A stretch of 64,000 nt of DNA, taken from positions 744,001-808,000 of the forward strand of contig JAUIRK010001031.1 in assembly GCA_030549495.1 (NCBI GenBank), written 5' to 3'. Positions 55,156 through 64,000 of the stretch are shown one piece after another. A model generated the notes under the pieces. That model was not told the origin of the DNA, ran no database searches, and worked only from the letters and a program-made list of their open reading frames with translations. The translations under genes and the position numbers were made by a program. Position 1 is the first letter of the stretch. Each line of letters begins with the position of its first letter. This stretch comes from Nectonema munidae. Taxonomy: Eukaryota; Nematomorpha; Nectonematoida; Nectonematidae.

Positions 55156-58146
55156 CTATGATTCAACTTTTTTAAATATATCAAAAATATTAAGTTTTTC
55201 CCCCTTTTCAAGGTCATAAGCAAAATTTAAGCCAATGGGATTCGAAGGTGAAATTAGATCTTCTTCTGGGCATTGACGCAAACATTTGTCGATATGAACA
55301 AATGGAAAAAAAGCTGAATTCAAAGGCAAATGCGAAAATCCAAGTTTCTTAGATATGTAAAGTTTGGAGAAGATATTTGACATTTGTAGGCAGTAAGAAA
55401 GGATGTAGCGATCCTTTTCAGGAGTTAAATATCGAATTTCTTCACGCGTGCAAAAAGAAAGACGAGTGTCATGCAGGTTGTTGTGGATTAAAAGCCAGTG
55501 CATGTTGATGAGTACAAGGTGGATGTAATCACTGAAACTGGCTCCAAACAACCAACTAATTTTATCTGTAAGAAAATCATTCTTTGTTGCGCTATTTTCT
55601 AGAGGGCGAGTGATTCGTGTTTCGAGAATCGGAGTAAAACGGTGCAAATTAGCATCTCCCCTCTTAAAACAATTGACAGCGTGATTAAAGGTGTGTGTGT
55701 AGAGACCATGACAGTATTCATTTGTTTTCTTGTTCTTCGTTCCTTTAATGAAAGACGTGAGGATTATGCAAGCTTGAAAGGATTCATTAAACGAAATATC
55801 TGGCCTCAACTTTAGCAAAGCATCGCATAATTGAGAGGGAGTATTATTTAATAGAAGCAGTTGTAATAAATGCTTAACTTCATCAACCCCCAAACGCTTT
55901 CCGTTTTTAATTAAAGTTATGTTATTTAAAAGTTTGGCAGCTGAGAAGTATACGCTGTGAATGTAATCATAGTCACCGGAGTGGTGAATAGCACCTAAGG
56001 CAGTAGAGCCGTGCTGCCTTTCACTTGTGTGTGCGTCACTGAAGAGGGCTAGCAGCCAAAGGTATTCATTGTATAAGTGCGCGCCGACAAAGTAAAAATT
56101 GTGTGGCGCCTTAACAACGCCCCTCACTTCTCTTCCAACGGTGTCCTTAGAAGGCAGGAGAATGTTCGCACTGCATATTATCGTATCCTTCAACTTGGGC
56201 AACTTTGTGAAATCGCCAAAAGGTACAACTCTTGGCAAGTACGCGGCATGCTCACATTGGGCGCTCCTTTTTGAAAGCGGTAGGCGAGTTATTAAGTCAG
56301 GCTTCTTGATAAAAACTTTCCAAAAAGAAATACACTCAAGGCATCTTTTTAAATGCTCTTCAGAATAGTGAAATTTCAGATTTTTACATGCCTTATTGTT
56401 TGTCAAGAAAAGAGAACTGCGTGGGGAACTAAGACTCGATTCCGGCATGAATATCGTTTCATTTGACAAGATCAAAGGAATTTTTTCAAGATGAGAAAGA
56501 CTTATCAAAGCCTTTTGATCACTCTTTGAGAGAAAAGAATCATTAGAGTGTAGGTTTATCATTAATCCTTCTTCATCCACAGAACCTTTCTCAAGAAAAA
56601 AACCCCACTTCAAGGTATTATCAAATTTTAGTGGATGTCCTTCTGTTTTGCTAACTACCTTGAAAACCTTTGCAGTTTTGAAACTATTAAGTTTTAGAGT
56701 ATTTGAAGATGCCACCATGGTCTGTTTTACACTTTTATCCGTCAGTTTTTCACATAAACTTGAGTATTTTGACAAAAAAGTGAAGGTTTTCAGAAGAAAA
56801 GTTATATAATCATTATCCAAAATGGTGAAAAAATTACTAGAGAGAGATTCATGATTTTGATAATCGCTAAAATAGTTCAGATGCGAAAGACTCTTATTCT
56901 TTTTGAAAACTTTTTCTCCAATTGAAAAGGAATCATCTCTTTTGACTGAAATATCTTCTTCTAACAAATTTTTGAGAACCTGACTAACTTCTTGAACGTA
57001 TGTTTCATATTTGGATTTACAGGAAGCTTGAAATCGGTTCCAGACTTTGTTATCAATAGGAACATAGGTATCTGAGAGTAAAAGCATAGATGCGAAAGAA
57101 ACCAAACTAGGAAACCTTTGCAAATACTGTGAGAACATTTGACAAAAGATGTTCTGTGTTAGAAAGACATCCAATGAGGTATATTGCATTAGTAGTTGAA
57201 AATTAGTACGAACGGAATTAATGTCAGAATGAACAAAAATATCTCTAAGTTTTTTATCCTTGACACCCTTTGATTCATCTAGGTAAAATTTGCTTAAAGC
57301 CGCCAAATTTTTGAGACAGCTACTTTTAGCCCATGAAGAATTAATATATCTATTACTAAATAATATTTTCTCAGTTTGTGAGTGACTATACCCGCTTATT
57401 GCCAAGTGAAGGGACATTGTATCAATGAAGCTCAAGTTTCCTTTCTCCAACAAGTATTGCTCCCTTATCCAAGATCTGTCATACATTACATTGTGCCCAA
57501 TGATTATCCTGGGCTCAACTCCTCTTTTAACACTTTCTTCCAAGCCAATCATATCTTGCATACGCCCATCTTCTTCCCTCCATTTACTTTCCTCACTCAC
57601 CAAATACTCACTACACCACGAATACCAATAGGATGAAGAAGCCGCTACTGCGAGAGTGGGAATAAATCCTGGATCTTTGACACAAACTTCAACATCTAGA
57701 ACAAGGCATTCTTCATCCGGATATTCTACTCTCTCCGAAGAAGAGGCCGTGTATTTGGTCCAGCCTTGATGAAAAGCCCATCTTTTTGGCCTTTCAGGTA
57801 AGTTCGAATTTGAAAAGTCTTCGCAAATGCTTAAATGCTTTTGAAAGAAGTTCGAAGCAATTCTTTCGGCATGCGTTAAAACATCATTATTTTGGAGTTG
57901 AGGAATCCGCACATTAAAATTATTAAACAGATTCAAATATTTGTCATTAACTTTGAGATTATATTTTTTTAAAATGTTTAAAACTATTTTATTCGGTTCA
58001 TATGTAAAAACTCTAAATAAATCATCAACACTGATATCCGAAAGCTTTTCAGCATCAAAGCAATAAAACCTATGGCTTTTTAGTAATAAGCCATTCATGA
58101 AAACGTGCTTAATGCATAACGAATTTTTTGAATAAAATAATACCAT
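55156..58146 (-). CDS. POLG: POLG-family mitochondrial DNA polymerase gamma subunit 1-like protein; exonuclease motifs intact, polymerase motifs degenerate
   Basis: One uninterrupted 996-codon ORF. The first 30 residues have several Lys/Arg/His and no acidic residue before D31, as in a mitochondrial presequence. The 3'-5' exonuclease domain follows: Exo I LDVEVC (D151, E153), Exo II GHNVMYDR (D223), Exo III MQYTSLDV (Y322, D326), all with catalytic acids. A spacer of about 300 residues, shorter than in human POLG, precedes a palm/fingers region recognisable by VGREV (670-674), the VGA..YNEYLW segment (687-697), DYIHL (873-877), EEIRYL (902-907), AFFPFVHIDKCLR (945-957) and SPSNP (966-970). 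The motif A aspartate is H690, the second acidic position is Y692, motif C reads REE (901-903) instead of HDE, and D1184 of human aligns with H951. The motif B R-x3-K-x3-Y pattern is missing near 730-755. The start has A at -3, G at +4 and an in-frame TAG two codons upstream; a TTTTGTAG just before it could also be a splice acceptor for a 5' UTR exon. Family assignment is secure. Loss of polymerase activity is inferred. Confidence 0.93.
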   Translation of the reverse strand: MVLFYSKNSLCIKHVFMNGLLLKSHRFYCFDAEKLSDISVDDLFRVFTYEPNKIVLNILKKYNLKVNDKYLNLFNNFNVRIPQLQNNDVLTHAERIASNFFQKHLSICEDFSNSNLPERPKRWAFHQGWTKYTASSSERVEYPDEECLVLDVEVCVKDPGFIPTLAVAASSSYWYSWCSEYLVSEESKWREEDGRMQDMIGLEESVKRGVEPRIIIGHNVMYDRSWIREQYLLEKGNLSFIDTMSLHLAISGYSHSQTEKILFSNRYINSSWAKSSCLKNLAALSKFYLDESKGVKDKKLRDIFVHSDINSVRTNFQLLMQYTSLDVFLTQNIFCQMFSQYLQRFPSLVSFASMLLLSDTYVPIDNKVWNRFQASCKSKYETYVQEVSQVLKNLLEEDISVKRDDSFSIGEKVFKKNKSLSHLNYFSDYQNHESLSSNFFTILDNDYITFLLKTFTFLSKYSSLCEKLTDKSVKQTMVASSNTLKLNSFKTAKVFKVVSKTEGHPLKFDNTLKWGFFLEKGSVDEEGLMINLHSNDSFLSKSDQKALISLSHLEKIPLILSNETIFMPESSLSSPRSSLFLTNNKACKNLKFHYSEEHLKRCLECISFWKVFIKKPDLITRLPLSKRSAQCEHAAYLPRVVPFGDFTKLPKLKDTIICSANILLPSKDTVGREVRGVVKAPHNFYFVGAHLYNEYLWLLALFSDAHTSERQHGSTALGAIHHSGDYDYIHSVYFSAAKLLNNITLIKNGKRLGVDEVKHLLQLLLLNNTPSQLCDALLKLRPDISFNESFQACIILTSFIKGTKNKKTNEYCHGLYTHTFNHAVNCFKRGDANLHRFTPILETRITRPLENSATKNDFLTDKISWLFGASFSDYIHLVLINMHWLLIHNNLHDTRLSFCTREEIRYLTPEKDRYILSYCLQMSNIFSKLYISKKLGFSHLPLNSAFFPFVHIDKCLRQCPEEDLISPSNPIGLNFAYDLEKGEKLNIFDIFKKVES

Positions 58147-58696
58147 TTTCTACAAAATAAACTTTTAAAGCTGAAAGTAGCTAAGATTGCTGTAAATGTT
58201 TCATATTATAGATATTTATAGAGCTGAATACCTACCATTTAATAGTTGATGGAAGTAAGGAATAAATAAACGTGCATCAGCCTAAACAAAGCTTGATCTA
58301 AATAGCGAAGGATAAATTTAGCATAATTTTTGAAATAGAAATACAAATTACGTCATATAAAATATGAACCAAGTAATGCAAGGTATTCGAATTTAAAAAA
58401 TTATGTGTTGAGAAGTCGATTGACTGCAGACAAATTTTGATTTAAGAACAACCCTCCTTTTAAACAAAGTTCATTTTCTCTATTTTATTTCAACATATAT
58501 TTGTCTAGAAATTAAAATCTTTACTGGATCGCCAGTCAAAGATTTAATATGTATCTTGTTATGACTTTTTAAAGGAAATCTTGGTATTTCTTCAAAAAAA
58601 AATCTTGAGTCAAATGGAATATTAATTTAATGTCATCAAGCCTATATGCATTTCTGTAATTTCTTCCTTACCTTTGTTAAAGTTATACTTGAGATA
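58147..58696. other. region 5' of the POLG-like gene
   Basis: A+T-rich. TTTATTTTGTAG directly before the start (minus strand) could be a 3' splice site for an untranslated first exon further up. No promoter motif can be called with confidence. Confidence 0.35.
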
Positions 58697-58860
58697 AGGG
58701 GCGTGAGTAAGGTTGGATAGATACTGAGTTTCGATAACTCAAGGTCTTGGGTTCGATCGCGCAACAAGTCTACTTCCCATAGTTCGATACAAGCGGCGCA
58801 ATTGTGCCTTCTCGGTGAAAACACTCCAAGATACCTTTATACTTGAGATGCGCGTAGCTA
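58697..58860 (+). mobile_element. tRNA-headed SINE, copy 3 (best preserved)
   Basis: GGGGCGTGAGTAAGGTTGGA (A-box region), TTTCGATAACTCAAGGTCTT, then GGGTTCGATC (B box, 58749-58758) give a tRNA-like head. The body GATACAAGCGGCGCAATTGT, GCCTTCTCGG, ACTCCAAGATACCTTTATAC parallels copy 1. The head could be mistaken for a tRNA gene, but it does not close into a cloverleaf. Confidence 0.7.
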
Positions 58861-58869
58861 CTTAAAATT

Positions 58870-59799
58870 TGGAAAACAAAAGGATATCCTATTTAAATTT
58901 GTTTTTTCTCCAAGTTCATCATCCATGCATGAGTAAACGAAGTACTCAGCCAGGATTATGATATTGACAACCAATCAATTGTGACTCTTCTATTTTTTTT
59001 AGAGTGTTCCCATTCGTAGTTTCTCCATCAATCATCCTAATGCCCCTCTATAGTGTATTCATCCAGAACAGTTACTAATCGTCTGGCTACTGTATCATCA
59101 GATTTACTAATTGGGGAATTTAGTGTTTCTCATTCGATTTTCTTTTTTATTTAAAGAACTTGAAATTATTAGACATAGCTTGTTACCAAAATTTACAAGT
59201 TATCCAAAAAAGCCCTTCTGAAAATAAAAGAATTTTCTTTAAAAAAAATTATAACATATTTATGGAGCTAGATCAATTTGTTGTATAACAATTTATAAAA
59301 GGATAATTTTCTGCAAGGACATCTTGCAAAAATATAAAAAATCTTTTTTGTAAATTAAAATTATAACTTTTTTTTTTAACTTTAACCTTCGTAGGATACA
59401 GGCATATGTAGTTACACGAAGGACAAAGTAATTGAGGCCCTTATATTTCAACAAGCATTTTATTAATATAGTTTATTCATTTCTTGATCAACTAGGCATT
59501 TTGATAACTATAAAAAAACGATGAAAAAAACACCTGTTAAATTCATAAATATTACACTCTCATCATTATTGATCATGTTCAATTCAATAATACAGAAAAA
59601 TGGAAAGTTAAGATCGAAATAAATTCATTGAAAACATAGTAAATCTACTATTATTCCTATGAAAAAAGTTCTTTCTACTACAATATTTTTTGTTTACTTA
59701 ACCTCATCGTCAGTCATCATATTGCCAAATAAAATCTTGACCTTTGCGAAACGATAGTAAGGGCGCTGCAAGAAACTTTCTCGCCAAACTTACACATAA
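58870..59799. other. intergenic DNA, nothing recognised
   Basis: No domain-bearing ORF or paired termini. Confidence 0.4.
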
Positions 59800-59807
59800 G
59801 TTCATAC

Positions 59808-61913
59808 TATAGCTGAAACGTGCTCTTAGCGCTTTCGGTCAAAAGCGTTTTTGATAAATTTTCCCGTTAAACGCTAAGAAAAGAAATTACCAGTAGCGTT
59901 TTCCAAAAGTTAAAATCCATGCAAACATATCTGTTCGTAAAAAAAATTTTCAGTAAAAATAAATGAAGCAAACATATCATTGAAACAGTTGTAGCATAAT
60001 AATTTTTATTATATCCGAAAGACCAAACTTTTCCCTTTTGATTTCCAGAAATATTATCAGTAAGTAATGATTACTATAAATTTTAATTATACGGAGCGCT
60101 AAGGTTTTATTATTTTTATATAAAGAGTAGTTTTTTTCACAATAAAATTTTATAAATGAAAAAGCACTAAAATTTACAAAAAATACGGCCTCTAACAACA
60201 CGGCGATTTTTATGAAAATATATTTAACGTATTTTTACTGCAGCTAGTCTTTATGAATGAAAAATTAGTACGCATTTTCATTATTACTATATTTTTCTTT
60301 TTTCTAGAAATGTGGCTCATTTTCAAGCTTATAAAGTTGGAGACGGACCAAACTAGGCCCAAATTAAGGAACATTTCACCCAAAAAACTTTTATGTCCCT
60401 TCTTGCCAAAATTAAATAAAAATATGATATTTAGATATTAGGATAGATCCTAAATCTTTTGAGTTAAAGAATATTCTAGATGTTGTCAAATCCGACTCAA
60501 AGACAGCTCCAGTATACAGAAATGTAGTTAAAAATAGTTTGGATGATCATGGAATTGATGGGAAGGTGGTCCGACGACCACAGAGAATGAGCCGACCATG
60601 AAAGCAACCTTTGGTAATAGAAATGGTTGTTTGCCCGATATCGAAAGTAAATCCAGTCAGAAGGCTCTTGAAAGTACAAAGAAAAATCTAAGCTAATCAG
60701 TTTAAAGGGTGAAGTAAAAACAAGATTCACGTCAACTACAATCATGTTCCGAAGTTTTCTCAATGAACCTGCTAGAGAGATTGATGAAAATAGAGCCATG
60801 ATAAACAAAGAAGCTATTAATGCTTCATTGAAACTGTTCTACAAGGGTGATGATGTAGAATATTGGCTCTAACTAATGACGATTACAAAGTTATGTTAAA
60901 CATCACCTCCTTTGTTATATATCCTTGAGGAAGGCATCACCCAGTTAGGAGCTAAAAAATACAGCACAGGGCCATGTGTTCTTCCATTTATAACAAAATT
61001 CCTCAACGTTTTGAAAAACTCTGATGATGATCAAACATATGTTCATGTTTTTAAGAAAACTCTGTCCAAAGAGTTAATTGAGAGGTGTCGCGAAAATTTG
61101 AATTTCACCCTTCTTGCCAAAGCCTCTTTCCTTGACAAGAGGTTGAGTAAACTCTTGTTCCTCGATGAGCTTGATCAGGGGACACTTCACCCTGACTAGA
61201 GAACAAATTGTTGCTGAAATAAGAGAAGCAAGGGAAATAGCTGACTCTATGCCGGTTTCTGCTGAAGATCACGCCAAGGAAAACATTGAAGAGCCAGTTA
61301 AAAAGAAAACAAAGTTCCTTTCAACAATTTGTGATGAGGAAAATGACGACTCTGCTGGTGTTAAGAAGTACAATGTTGATCATGAAATTGAAAGATTTGA
61401 AAAAGAAAAGGCATTGTCAATTGACGATCAGCCTTCAGAGTTTTGGAGAAAGAACCGAACTCTTTATCCAGTGTTGTCAAAGCTGTTTTTGAAGTATGGC
61501 AGCGTCCAGGCATCAAGTACGTTCGCCAAAAGAGTCATGTCAATGCTTGGGCACCTTTTGAACAAAAATAGGTTAAGCCTTAGAGACGGAAACGTTAGAA
61601 AACTCTCCTACCTTTCAGATTGTATTTAGTTTTCTCTTGTTATTCAGATAAAGCTCTTCTAATTTTGGTTATAAGAATGTTTGATTTTATTTTTTATTTG
61701 TCAATTATAATCAGTGCTCTGTGTGTTGTCTTTATGTGCTATGCTATGAGATAAAAGACTGGTTATTGAGCTTTTTAGGTGGTGGCGTGGTTGATATTAA
61801 GATCAGGACTGAGCATGGAGCCCGGGTGGACAGTGTGGTGTTAGGATAGCGCTTATCGCAAATGAAAAATAAGCGTTTAGCGCTAAAAAATTCTTAGCGT
61901 TATTTCACCGCTA
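59808..61913 (+). mobile_element. hAT DNA transposon, 2.1 kb, with perfect 8-bp target duplication
   Basis: GTTCATAC flanks it exactly on both sides (59800-59807 and 61914-61921). The left terminus TATAGCTGAAAC and reverse-complemented right terminus TAGCGGTGAAAT agree at 8 of 12 positions, sharing TGAAA. AGCGCT, AAAGCGTT and TTAGCGC words repeat just inside both ends, as hAT transposase-binding subterminal motifs do. The interior carries a broken transposase gene. Confidence 0.88.
60440..61629 (+). pseudogene. hAT transposase, broken
   Basis: Two overlapping open segments in different frames, 60912-61199 and 61165-61629, carry the C-terminal half. The first reads ILEEGITQLGAKKYSTGPCV, then LAKASFLDKRLSKLLF, matching the middle of hAT transposases (the aa.LDPR.K.l.f-like block). 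The second has a charged linker and then PSEFWRKNRTLYPVLSKLFL, KYGSVQASSTFAKRVMSMLG, NKNRLSLRDGNVRKLSYL, a full hAT dimerisation domain with the kR.sL...v..L.fL ending. Upstream, 60450-60900 has several stops and only hints of coding. The usual R in the sER block is displaced (FAKRVMS). Inactive. Confidence 0.82.
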
Positions 61914-61921
61914 GTTCATAC

Positions 61922-62825
61922 TTCCATTCCAAAAAAGTTATATTATTGTCTAGTACCACAGGTTAGATTTTGAATAAAAGGATTTTTATGCGTTCACTCT
62001 CACACGTGCATTTTGTTTACACACTGACTGTAAATAAACTCACAGGAATGTTTATCTTTTACCAAACCAATATTTCTGACAGTAGATGGCTTAAAACTTT
62101 ATTAAAATAACTTTATATCGCTTTAATTTTTCCAATTTTGAAGAACTAAATAAGTTCTGTGAAAAAAATAAGCCCCAATGGAAATCAGCTTTGCCCCACC
62201 CACCCCCTCCCCCTTGTGTTTAAAGTTTGACTACGGGACTATAAATACCTATCTTGTTTGTATCAGGGATTCACACATTATACTAAAACTCAAAAGATAG
62301 GAAGATACGGAAAGTGCATTGAAGGTAAAAATAGTAAGTACCTTTTTAGGAAAAAATGCAATTGAGATTTCGAGAGTGAACAACGTGACAGAAAATATAA
62401 CACAGAGAAATAGGCAAGTTATAGAGAATATATCTTTTTACTTTAGTGTGTCTTTTCATTTTAAGTGCGCCTTTTTTTTTATTTCAAGTGCGTCTTGTTA
62501 TGTTCTGACTTCTCAGCATGTTTTTTACTTTTTTAATTTTTGAAACTAACATTAAGGTAATCAAAGTTTTAAATAATTAAGTTTTAATTAATTTAAGTTT
62601 TAATTTACCTTCACAAAAAAATTAGCTAATCTTTTTACATACTGGGCAGAAAATAAACTTTATTGTATATGTTAAGTTATTACAAACAAGGTAAAATAGA
62701 GACTTTAAAAAACAAAAGGTTTGAAAAATTTATTGTAAATTAATAATAAAAGTTTGTATTATATTCTTTCCCATCCATTGCCAGATTAAGGTTGAAGAAC
62801 ATATATCGATAAAAATCATTTAAAT
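61922..62825. other. intergenic DNA between hAT and Tc1-like elements
   Basis: A G+C-rich CCCACCCACCCCCTCCCCC patch near 62197-62215, otherwise A+T-rich. No gene recognised. Confidence 0.4.
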
Positions 62826-62830
62826 CAATC

Positions 62831-63620
62831 ATGTTGATTGAAAAAACACCTTCTTTGATGACTTCGTTAAGTTCTTGTGTCGACTTTCTAGACAAAAGCT
62901 ACTTACACTTACTTTTTATCTTTGAGAAGCAGTTTTCAACAGGATTTAACATATATGAATATGGAGAAAGAAATCGAACTTTAATTCGAGCATTGTTTTC
63001 ATCAAAAAAAAGCTCTTATTTTTTGCGTCTTGTGTATTGCAGCATTATCCATAATTATCCAAAAAACTTCATTACTTTCAGGAAATTCTTCTAAAAGTTC
63101 TTTTAAAAAGATCAGAAACTTTTCGGCATTAAATGAACAGTTATATGTTTTAAAATGTAAAACTTTTGTACAATTAATAGCAAAGAAGCCTAGTGTTTCT
63201 TCTTTTATTCGGAATCACAGTTATGGCTGTCTTTCCATTTTTTAATCGCGCATAAAATCTGGTTAGATGAAAATTGAAGCAAGATTCATTCAAAAAGATG
63301 TAAAAGTTATGATCTTTTGGTGCATTTTTTGTCATGAAAAGCGTATTCTAGTCTCAGCTTTACGTTTCTTTCCATGTTAACTGCTTCGATTTTCCTGCAC
63401 GACTTTTTCAAAGTAATTTTAAATTTTTTTACCAGTTGATTATGATTAGCAGTCAAACTTATTTCAAAATTGTATCTAGCCTTCAGTTTCTCTTTAATTT
63501 CTTGTAGTGTAATTGTAGGAAATTCTTCAACGAGCTTTTCAACATAACTCAGAATCAAACGAACTTACTCGATGCCCGCCATGTCTTCTGGTAACTCCAT
63601 CGTTCTCATTGTTGCGATAT
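62831..63620 (-). pseudogene. Tc1/mariner-type (DDE_3/IS630-like) transposase, decayed
   Basis: On the minus strand the order is: a helix-turn-helix start near 63610-63540 (RRHGGHR, then a frame change), an 83-codon ORF 63558-63307 with KLVEEFPTITLQEIKEKLKA, KKSCRKIEAVNMERNVKLRL (second DNA-binding half), then NESCFNFHL (first catalytic block, Asp replaced by Asn), GKTAITVIPNKRRN, IIMDNAAIHKTQ near 63065-63030 (second Asp), and FLSPYSYMLNPVENCFSKIK near 62970-62915 (Glu). Spacing from the second Asp to Glu is about 36 residues after allowing for a frameshift. Terminal repeats were not found. Confidence 0.8.
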
Positions 63621-63639
63621 ACAATTGATTTAGCTGAAG

Positions 63640-64000
63640 AATACTAACCACAAATAATCCCTTATATAGTTTATCCAGGAGAACCGATACCAATACACTT
63701 CCTTATGATAAATTTTACAGAATTTAGGAAAATCTGTGCTTATTTCAAAAATTTTAGCCAAACCAAACAGATTTTTTGAAAGTCTTTTCTTGATTCTGTA
63801 TAACTAGGACATACATTTTAACAATTGTAAAACATCGAATGGTTTTATACTTAGATTTATATGAAATTTAAGTAAATATAGCTTTATTAGTGTTTTTTAG
63901 GTCATAAAACATTAAAATTGCCCTATAGTTTTGTGATAAAAAATTTACATGAGTTAAAATGTGTTTAATCAATATATCCTAAAATCGTCTAAAAGTATCC
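63640..64000. other. A+T-rich DNA at the window end
   Basis: Probably holds the outer part of the Tc1-like element, but no terminal repeat could be identified. Confidence 0.35.

Noticed and set aside
55441-56079. POLG active-site changes as simple frameshift artefacts
   Set aside because: Residues on both sides of motifs A and C stay in register with the family (VGA..LW, RYL), so single codons differ; no local frame slip can explain them. Base-level error is still possible and is listed as a check.
56077-57636. Plus-strand ORFs of 65-89 codons inside the POLG-like gene
   Set aside because: They are antisense shadows of a conserved minus-strand coding sequence and carry no domain.
58749-58758. 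Functional tRNA gene
   Set aside because: The A and B box words are present, but the arms do not pair into a cloverleaf, and a shared non-tRNA body follows in other copies, so it is a SINE.
60497-60808. 103-codon minus-strand ORF within the hAT element
   Set aside because: It lies opposite the decayed transposase region and has no recognisable domain.
1-64000. LTR retroelements, Polintons or other virus-derived copies
   Set aside because: No paired LTRs, protease/integrase blocks, capsid-like or protein-primed polymerase segments were recognised in any frame. Heavily eroded copies could be missed by eye.

Overview
This is an A+T-rich, gene-poor window of an animal nuclear genome. The evidence is eukaryotic transposon content (hAT, piggyBac, Tc1/mariner, L2/CR1-type LINEs, tRNA-headed SINEs), no operon structure, and one long metazoan-type nuclear gene for a mitochondrial protein. 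Arthropod, perhaps crustacean, is my best guess for the host. That is inference; no feature fixes the species.

Only one locus looks like a maintained host gene: a single-exon, 996-codon minus-strand ORF at 55156-58146. It encodes a DNA polymerase gamma catalytic-subunit (POLG) family protein. All three exonuclease motifs keep their acidic residues (D151/E153, D223, Y322/D326). The polymerase half keeps its overall family match but has lost the catalytic residues: the motif A aspartate is His690, the motif C aspartate is Glu902 with Arg901 in place of the preceding His, and the motif B Arg/Lys/Tyr pattern is absent. It reads as an exonuclease-competent, polymerase-dead POLG paralogue, and is the most interesting thing in the window.

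The rest is a graveyard of transposable elements. From left to right: a hAT N-terminal scrap (169-363); a 0.8-kb TIR element with a hAT MITE nested in it (1413-2242); LINE fragments (3240-4020, 4590-5280, 13850-14605, 20917-22991, 27140-27420); small hAT-like MITEs, several with recognisable 8-bp target duplications (5348-5621, 12536-12798, 15998-16317, 41317-41590 and others); TTAA-flanked piggyBac-like MITEs (19879-20138, 28074-28203, 45345-45474); a minisatellite and local duplications (30001-33350); a 1.96-kb piggyBac copy with its transposase remnant (41742-43698); a 1-kb hAT-like element carrying a 27-bp minisatellite (44000-45002); a pogo-like MITE (54016-54356); a 2.1-kb hAT element with a perfect 8-bp target duplication (59808-61913); and a decayed Tc1-like transposase (62831-63620). 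Three copies of one tRNA-headed SINE family lie at 23130-23260, 26905-27017 and 58697-58860.

No rRNA gene, CRISPR array or convincing functional tRNA gene was seen. I also recognised no LTR retroelement or Polinton. All element boundaries and identities come from reading motifs and terminal repeats by eye, without database comparison.
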